A stretch of DNA of 64,000 nucleotides. It comes from Metamycoplasma auris. Its GTDB lineage: Bacteria; Bacillota_I; Bacilli_A; Mycoplasmatales; Metamycoplasmataceae. The stretch spans positions 37,016 to 101,015 of the forward strand of contig NZ_QKUB01000003.1 of the NCBI RefSeq assembly GCF_003253435.1, in the 5' to 3' direction. A program made the translations under genes and the position numbers. The notes below the pieces were generated by a model. It did no database searches, had not been told where the DNA came from, and was given only the letters and a program-made list of their open reading frames with translations. Every line of letters begins with the position of its first letter. The first letter of the stretch is position 1. Shown piece after piece: positions 57,801 to 64,000 of this stretch.

Positions 57801-60489
57801 AAAGAAAAACTTCGTTGATTTAGTTAAGGAAGTTAAAAAACAAAATGTTAACGATCTAAATCAATTAGGTCAAGCATTTAAGAATAATCTTTCAAGATTA
57901 ACAAATTCGATTTTTGATAATGATAATATTGAAGAATTACTTGGATTCATTGTTGGCAATGATGACAAAGAAAAAAAGAATAATGTTATTGTTCAATTAT
58001 TACAATTAGTTTTATCTAAAGTTAATGACAAAAACAAAGATACGATTAAAAAAGAAATTGGCAATTTATTAAATAAACTTATTGATATGCCAAATTTCAA
58101 GAATTTGTTAACCAATCAAATTGAAAACATAAGTAACTTAATTTTGAAAGAGGATTCTTCTGCTACCAAATTTGCTTCTTTAACAAAGAAAAAGTTGGAA
58201 AAACTTCTTTTAGATGACGAACTAAAATTGAAAGAATTAATTACAAAACTAGTTGATTCAGTTTTTGAAATTAAAAATAATGAAGGTGATTTAAAAGATT
58301 TAGATTCAATAGCTAAATGAGTATCAAAACTTTTAAAGGAAAACAAGAATATATTTGAAGAAAAGATACAAGTTCTTTTAAAAGAATTAATTGAAGATAA
58401 AGATTACTTAAAAGAATTAATTAAGTTTGTTTTAGGTGTTGTTGGTAAAAAATTTAGTTTTGATTCAATGAGTGATCAGATTGATGATATTGCAGAATTC
58501 CTTGCAAGATCAATTAGTAATTTAAATAAAAATAATGGACTTTCAGAATTAATTTCTAAGTTACTTAGTTCAATAATTGAAAATGGCATTTTTAACAATG
58601 GCTTTGATTCTACTAAAATAAAAGATAGTGTTCTATTAGCATTGAAAAAATTTGATTATAAAGGAACCTTTACAGTTGATTTCTTTAAAAAAGCTGCAGA
58701 AGCAGTGTTTGATAAAAACATTAAAAAAGAACAGTTTACTAAGGAATTAACATCATTATATAAATACTTATCAACTAATATTCCTAAATTAATTAGTAAT
58801 TTAAAATCAGCAAATCTAAGTCCAAGCGCACCTGCAAATGATAGTGGTCGTGGGGATTCCTCGAATGGAAACACTAATACAAACGATGAATCACAAAAGC
58901 AACTATTTGATAGTCTTGAACAACTAATTGTTAATTCATTAAAAGGATTGAATGGTGCATTGAAAGATGACTCATATAAAGATATCAGAGAGTCAACTAT
59001 TTCAACAATTTCAACAATTATTAATGGCCAAGTATCAAATGCAATTAAGAATATTAAAAGTGATTTATTATCTGCAAATAAGTTAGTTCCAATAATTGAA
59101 GCATTCTTTAATAATCAATATTTCCAAAGTCTAATTAAAAATGTTATTGAAGAGTTTTTAACTAAGAATGAAATTAAGAAGGATAAGGTTGCTGACATTC
59201 TTAATGAAATTCTTGAGAAGGTATCAGAAAAAATTAATAATGAAGTACCTACATTAATTAAGAGTTTAGCAAATGATAATAAATTAATGGAATCAATTGC
59301 TGCAAGTTTAATTGATTTCCTTGGGTTAAAAAGCACTACTAAAGAAGACAAGAAATTTCTTGCTGATTTATTGAAGAAAATCTTAAACGAATTAGCTAAT
59401 AAAGATTATCTAAAAACTAAGATTATTAAAAGAACCACTCATCATTTAACTGAATATAGCAAACAATTTAATATTCAAGAACCTTTCAAATGAATCCTTG
59501 AAGCAATTGAAAAAATCAAATCAGGTTTTAGTTTATCTGACCTAAATATTTTGGGTGACCTAGTAGGAGATAATAAACCTATTAATGGAGAAAACTTAGT
59601 AAAACTTATAAACTTACTATTCGGCAAAAGTGATTTGAATGATTCATTATTGTACAAGGCATTAAGAAATATCAATATGAATTCTGATAAAGATAAAAGA
59701 ACTAATATGAAAACGCTGAATGATGCAGTTGGTAATGCAATTAGTGGTCTATTTTCTTTTGGTAGAGGTTCAAATTCAAATGGTGACAGTGATCCTTACA
59801 ACATGACGCCTTCTTTAGATGTCCTTAAATTTGCTGATGATATCTTTAGATTAATATATGGTGAATTCTCTAAAAAAACTAAGGATAAAAATGGTTTCAA
59901 AGATAAATCGCAAACTGATGAATGAAAGGCTGTATATCGTTTGAAAGTTGCAATTGATTTCATGGTTTTTGAAATGTTTGGGCGTGAAACTGAAATGAAT
60001 AATCGAGATAACTGAGGCACTATTAACTTATACAAGGGCAAAAGAGCCATATTATGAGAACTTCAAGAGGGAACTAATCTAAAATGAATTCCTGGCGTTG
60101 GTAATAAGTTTTCTGGTATGGGCGGTTATTTTAAAGATTTGCATGAACGTCGTCAATTTACAAATTATTTAAAGGATGAAAGTGGTGGCTTTCTAGGTTT
60201 TTTCAAAACATATACTTATTACGAAGAATCAAACTATGGTCCTGAATCTATAACTTATATCATTACAAGTTCAGGATATAATGATTCTGAAAGTTCAAGT
60301 CAACTTAAGGACTTCAAGTATATAGTTGATGAGAAAGAACAAAACAAAAGAATTTCTAAGAAAGAATATATCCTTCTTACTCTAAAAGAAGGTGGATATG
60401 GTAAATTCATGAAATTGAATAATAAGAAATCAGAATCGAAATGATCAGATTTAAACCAACTCGGCATAAATGATTTTTTTTCTGATTAG
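54859..60489 (+). CDS. Giant SGNH/GDSL-like surface lipoprotein (catalytic residues lost)
   Basis: 1876 residues, continuous across a dozen TGA Trp codons. The signal peptide ends PLISASC (Cys30). The SGNH-like N-domain (about 55-330) has YLAIGDDYALGHN at block I, where Asp stands in place of the catalytic Ser of GDS. GFND is kept at block III (about 179-182). The C-terminal block has SLDFLSFLPSKNAYKKLA without the catalytic His. The rest is a very long helical Asn/Lys/Leu-rich region with two low-complexity Ser/Asn/Gly linkers (about 1320 and 1635), then a Tyr-rich tail. Probably a surface adhesin or scaffold. It is coupled to ktrB. Confidence 0.85.
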
Positions 60490-60516
60490 ATAAATTCAAT
60501 AATTAACTAAAAATTG

Positions 60517-60545
60517 CTACAAGTAATTATTACTTGTAGTTTTTT
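60517..60545 (+). terminator. Terminator after the giant lipoprotein gene
   Basis: 10-bp stem CTACAAGTAA / TTACTTGTAG with a 3-base loop, then six T. Confidence 0.92.
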
Positions 60546-60559
60546 AATGTAAAATTTTA

Positions 60560-60948
60560 TTTGCACGGCCAACTGCTGCAATGAGAATGTAGAGGAAAAT
60601 CCGCTCTAGCACTTGCTGAGATGCAAGTAGTGTTCATGCTAGGTCAAATAAACCTAGGCAGCTTCTTAATAGAGGTTGACGACTAGTGCAACAGAGACGA
60701 GCTTATTAGATTAAGGTGCAACGATGTAAACTCCATGAGTTAGAAACCCAAATTTTGGTGGGGGAACCTTGCTAAGGGAATTAAACTAAAGCAGGGAAGT
60801 TATTTTAATAACTTAGATAAATAGTTGGCGCTGTGATTAATTAATAGTCAATAAATTGTTCTATATGTTTCATTTTTTTTGAACTCCTTTCTATTGTGTT
60901 TCTATTTTTTAACTAATTCACAGTACAAAAAGCGGTTTATAGTGCAAA
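60560..60948 (+). ncRNA. rnpB: RNase P RNA (class B)
   Basis: Catalytic RNA of RNase P that cuts the 5' leader of tRNA precursors. Conserved blocks seen in order: GTAGAGGAAAATCC, GCTGAGATGC, AGTGTTC, GAGGTTGACG, GAAACCCAAATTTTGG followed by GGGGAACC, and GATAAATAG. P1 is formed by TTTGCAC (60560-60566) with GTGCAAA (60942-60948), and P2 by ACTGCT with AGCGGT. A TAAAAT -10 lies at 60550-60555. The ends are set from P1 pairing and may be off by a few bases. Confidence 0.93.
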
Positions 60949-60970
60949 AGGTCATCTTGGCCTTTTTTTA
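60947..60970 (+). terminator. Terminator of rnpB
   Basis: AAAGGTCA / TGGCCTTT stem (one G-U pair) with a TCT loop and a T run, directly after P1 of RNase P RNA. Confidence 0.88.
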
Positions 60971-60993
60971 TTTTCGCTATTTTTTCTCAATTT

Positions 60994-61022
60994 GCTAAAA
61001 ATACTAATTACTACGTATTAGC
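60994..61022. repeat. Imperfect inverted repeat before dprA
   Basis: GCTA-aaa-ATAC, ten bases, then GTAT-TAGC. It lies 28 bases before the dprA start and could be an operator for the dprA transcript. Confidence 0.4.
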
Positions 61023-61049
61023 ATTAAATCATAAAAAGGAGCAAAAAAA

Positions 61050-61795
61050 ATGAATGAAATACTACTATATTTTTCGCTTAAATATAAGGGTGAATGACAA
61101 AAAATATATCAAGCAATATTAAAAAAAGAAGTCATTGAGGAAAATGATTTTAGAGAACGATTAAATAATTTTAAGAATGACAAAATTGAATATATAACAA
61201 TCCTGGATGATTTATATCCAAAACAATTAATGCATTCTGCGCAACCTCCATTTGTTCTTTATTACAAAGGAGATTTATCAATCTTAAGTAAAAGTAATAA
61301 ATGTATTTATTTAACAGGAGCATACGAAACACAAGCAATTACAAATTATGTTAATAAATTGGAAAGTAAAAAAAAAATGTCACATTTTTAAATTTAATAT
61401 GACCTGGACTTGAACAATCTATTCTAAGTATTCTTTACAATCATAATTTCAAAACAATAATCTTGCTACCATGTGGTATCAATTGATCTTTGGATAATCT
61501 ACATTTAAGAAAATTTGATCATCAAAATTGTTTATTTCTATCTGAATTTCCTAGTGATTCACATCCTACAAAAAATTCATTTATTTCAAGAAATAGAATT
61601 AGCGCTAGTTTATGTAATAGTCTTGTCTTATTATCTTTGATTGATCAAAGATATAACGCATTGATTAATGAGTTCTTAGACCAAGGAAAAAACATTCAAT
61701 GTTTATTGTTTAATGACCATGATAAAAAAGATTGTAATGTCGATTTAATTAATCAAGGAGCAGAACTAATAACAGAAAACTCTGAAATTTTCTAG
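61050..61795 (+). pseudogene. dprA: DprA/Smf-like DNA processing protein, frameshifted at an A10 tract
   Basis: DprA loads RecA on incoming single-stranded DNA in competent bacteria. The first frame (MNEILLYFSLKYKGEW; LDDLYPKQLMHSAQPPFVLYYKG, typical of DprA) stops at TAA 61389-61391. The rest is in another frame: LPCGINWSLDNLH, FLSEFPSDSHPTKNSFISRNRISASL, close to the FP..RNRIIA motif, ending at 61795. The shift is at A10 (61368-61377). One extra A or two fewer would join the halves into about 248 residues. AAGGAG precedes the start. It may be a decaying gene, slippage-switched, or a sequencing artefact. Confidence 0.82.
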
Positions 61796-61989
61796 GTGCA
61801 GTTGATAACTAATAAATTTAATGTATTATGGAATACTAAGTAATATATTATTCAATAAATATAAAGTATATTTATAAGTAGAATTAATAATATAATTTTA
61901 TTTGGTAAATAAAAATTAAATCTATAAATTCAATATGTTTAATAATCTTGATGATTTTTAGAAAAAAAATAGGAAAAGAGGAAATTAAA

Positions 61990-62709
61990 ATGACACCGCA
62001 TATAAATGCAAAGGATAATGCATTTGCTAAATTAGTATTAATGCCAGGGGATCCTTTACGTGCAAAATATATTGCTGATACATATTTGGAAAATGTTGAA
62101 TTAGTTTCTAACGTAAGAAATGTATTTATGTACACAGGATATTACCAAGGAAATAAAATTTCAGTTTGTGCTTCCGGGATGGGAGTTCCTTCAATCGGAA
62201 TTTATTCACATGAATTATTTAGTGAATATGGTGTTGAAGCAATTATTAGAATAGGTTCAGCTGGTTCCCTAAAAGCTGATCTAAAAAACTATGAAATGGT
62301 TTTAGCATCATCTGCTTATAGTCAATCAACAACCTTTAGAAGCTCTGTTCTAAAGGATTCAGAAGTGACTAATATAGCATATCCAGATAAAGAATTAAAT
62401 GAATTAATTTTAAAGAATGCTTCTGATTTGAAAATGAATGTTCATGTGGAAAGAATTTTAACTGAAGATGCATTTTATACATACCAAACACCACAAGAGA
62501 GAGCAGATATTTCAGAAGGTGCTGTGTGTGTGGAAATGGAAGCATATGGACTATTTAGTATTGCTGAAAAATTAGGTAAGAAGGCTGCTACATTATTAAC
62601 AATCTCAGACAACTTAATTACACATGAATATACAACAAGTGAAGAAAGACAAAATTCATTCAATAGTATGATGAAATTAGCACTATCTTTAGCTAAGGAC
62701 TTTCAATAA
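61990..62709 (+). CDS. deoD: Purine-nucleoside phosphorylase DeoD type
   Basis: 239-residue hexameric-type phosphorylase releasing purine bases from (deoxy)nucleosides. MTPHINAKDNAFAKLVLMPG has the phosphate-binding Gly-Asp (PGDPLRA), GMGVPSIGIYSHEL and CVEMEAYGLF are active-site signatures. Start 61990 is chosen because GAGGA lies 8 bases upstream. An in-frame ATG at 61948 would add a Lys-rich peptide atypical for the family. The stop overlaps the deoA start by one base. Confidence 0.95.
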   Translation: MTPHINAKDNAFAKLVLMPGDPLRAKYIADTYLENVELVSNVRNVFMYTGYYQGNKISVCASGMGVPSIGIYSHELFSEYGVEAIIRIGSAGSLKADLKNYEMVLASSAYSQSTTFRSSVLKDSEVTNIAYPDKELNELILKNASDLKMNVHVERILTEDAFYTYQTPQERADISEGAVCVEMEAYGLFSIAEKLGKKAATLLTISDNLITHEYTTSEERQNSFNSMMKLALSLAKDFQ

Positions 62710-64000
62710 TGCGAATAATTGATATCATAAATAAAAAAGCAAGTAAACAAGAATTAAATAAAGAAGAAATTGAATTCTTTGTTAAAAACTATGTAAGTGG
62801 TAATATACCAGATTATCAGGCTTCAGCACTTCTAATGGCAATCAAATTAAACTCAATGAATGAAATTGAAACATCATATTTAACTAATGCAATGATTAAT
62901 TCAGGAGATACAATTGACTGATCATATTTAAATAACGTAATTGCAGATAAACACTCTACTGGTGGTGTAGGTGATAAAGTAAGTATTGTTTTATGTCCAA
63001 TTTTAGCTTCCTTAGGATTAACAATTGCCAAGATGTCAGGAAGAGGACTAGGACACACTGGTGGAACTCTAGATAAACTTGAATCGATAGCAGGATTTAG
63101 AATTTCATTATCAGATTCAGAGTTTAAAGAAGTTGTTGAAAAACATAATATGGCAATCGTGGGACAAAATGAAAAATTAGTTCCAGCAGATAAAAAAATA
63201 TATGCATTAAGAGATGTTACTGGTACAGTTGATTCAATTCCTTTGATCGCAACTTCAATAATGTCTAAGAAATTAGCCACTGGTTCAACATGTATATTAT
63301 TGGATGTTAAATGTGGTAATGGTGCATTCATGAAGAATCTAGAACAAGCTAAGGAACTTGGCAAATTGATGATTCAAATTGGTAACCAATTAAATCGAAA
63401 AATTGCTGTTGAAATTACAAATATGGAAAAACCACTTGGTAGAGCAATTGGAAATAAGATTGAAATCTTGGAAGCAATTGATTCACTAAATGGAAAAGGT
63501 CCAAAAGATTTCATGGAAATTATTTATTCATCAGGTTCTACTTTACTTCTTTTGGCAAATAAAGCAAAAAGTGAAGAAGAAGCAAGAGCAATGATAAAAG
63601 AAGTTATTGATAATAAAAAAGCAATTACTAAATTTAATGAATGAATAAAAGCTCAAGATGGAGATATTGATTCAGTCTATAAAAAAGATTGATTTAATCC
63701 AAAATATAAATATGAAATCATTTCAGATAATGAAGGATATTTAAAAATTGATTCAGCAATTGAATTTGGTCTAGTAGCAATGAAACTTGGAGCAGGTAGA
63801 AGTAAAAAAGAAGATAGTATTGATTTTGAAGCAGGGATTTATTTGAATAAAACATCAAATGACTATGTTAAAAAAGGTGAAGTATTATTTACTTTATATT
63901 CTTCAAATCCAATTAATACTGATCTTGCAAAAGATTTATTGAATGTAATCCAATTTAGCAAAAATCCATTTGAAATTAAGGAAGTTTTAGCTAAACTAAA
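62709..64000 (+). CDS. deoA: Pyrimidine-nucleoside/thymidine phosphorylase (partial, C-terminus outside window)
   Basis: Releases pyrimidine bases and makes (deoxy)ribose-1-phosphate. 430 codons are visible, nearly the whole protein. MRIIDIINKKASKQEL matches the family start, KHSTGGVGDKVS is the phosphate-binding loop, SGRGLGHTGGTLDKLESI is the signature of the family, and the C-terminal part has GLVAMKLGAGRSKKEDSID. It begins with TAATG overlapping deoD. DeoB at 23248 would convert the product. Confidence 0.96.

Noticed and set aside
61948..61990. Upstream ATG extending DeoD by 14 residues
   Set aside because: The extension is Lys-rich and covers the GAGGA ribosome binding site. The family begins at MTPHI.

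Overview
The window comes from a mollicute of the Mycoplasma type. Base composition is very AT-rich. Almost every gene is broken under the standard code but reads straight through if TGA is tryptophan (translation table 4), so all coordinates below use that code. There are many lipoproteins with an N-terminal Cys, no cell-wall synthesis genes, and compact operons with 1-20 base overlaps. The gene content (PotABCD, Lon, GatCAB, KtrAB, C39-type exporter, DeoA/DeoD/DeoB) suits a human- or animal-associated mycoplasma. A hominis-group assignment is only an inference.

Layout. 1-9244 (minus): one long operon with a C39-peptidase ABC exporter, ybeY, era, and a polyamine transporter potABC flanked on both sides by a PotD-like binding protein. 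9332-11786 (plus): a lipoprotein, gltX and a small protein. 11839-12761 (minus): a Ser/Thr-rich lipoprotein knocked out of frame by a G8 tract. 13058-19440 (plus): an alanine/ornithine-racemase-family enzyme, plsY, then the heat-shock set hrcA-grpE (with a CIRCE operator) and lon. 19504-24432 (minus): gapA, a HAD phosphatase, trxA, proS, deoB. 24757-31132: a leucine-rich-repeat lipoprotein, pyk, a DUF1846 protein and a transglutaminase-like lipoprotein. 31342-37445: replication genes dnaI, dnaB (minus) and dnaE, 5'-3' exonuclease (plus), divergent around a hairpin-rich 426-base spacer. 37454-43350 (minus): valS, a degenerate ABC ATPase-like protein continuous in frame with valS, and an ECF S component. 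43494-50967 (minus): yihY, gatB, gatA, gatC, a pseudouridine synthase, scpB, scpA, plsC, acpS, most of them overlapping. 51065-53106 (minus): pepC, ktrA. 53320-60489 (plus): ktrB and a 1876-residue SGNH-like lipoprotein. 60560-60948: RNase P RNA. 61050-64000 (plus): a frameshifted dprA, deoD and the start of deoA.

How the genes work together. GluRS plus GatCAB would make Gln-tRNA by the indirect route. DeoD, DeoA and DeoB form a nucleoside salvage path that feeds ribose phosphates to glycolysis (gapA, pyk). HrcA with its CIRCE site should control GrpE. PlsY and PlsC perform two successive acylations of phospholipid synthesis. KtrA/KtrB form a K+ uptake system.

The most unusual signals are four. 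The first is the stop-less junction between a P-loop-less ABC-like protein and ValRS. The second is a pair of homopolymer frameshifts (G8 in a lipoprotein, A10 in dprA) that one extra base would repair. The third is a set of surface or replication proteins that keep a fold but have lost key residues (SGNH lipoprotein, DnaI, DnaE PHP domain). The fourth is the hairpin cluster upstream of dnaE. No tRNA, rRNA, CRISPR array or insertion sequence was seen.
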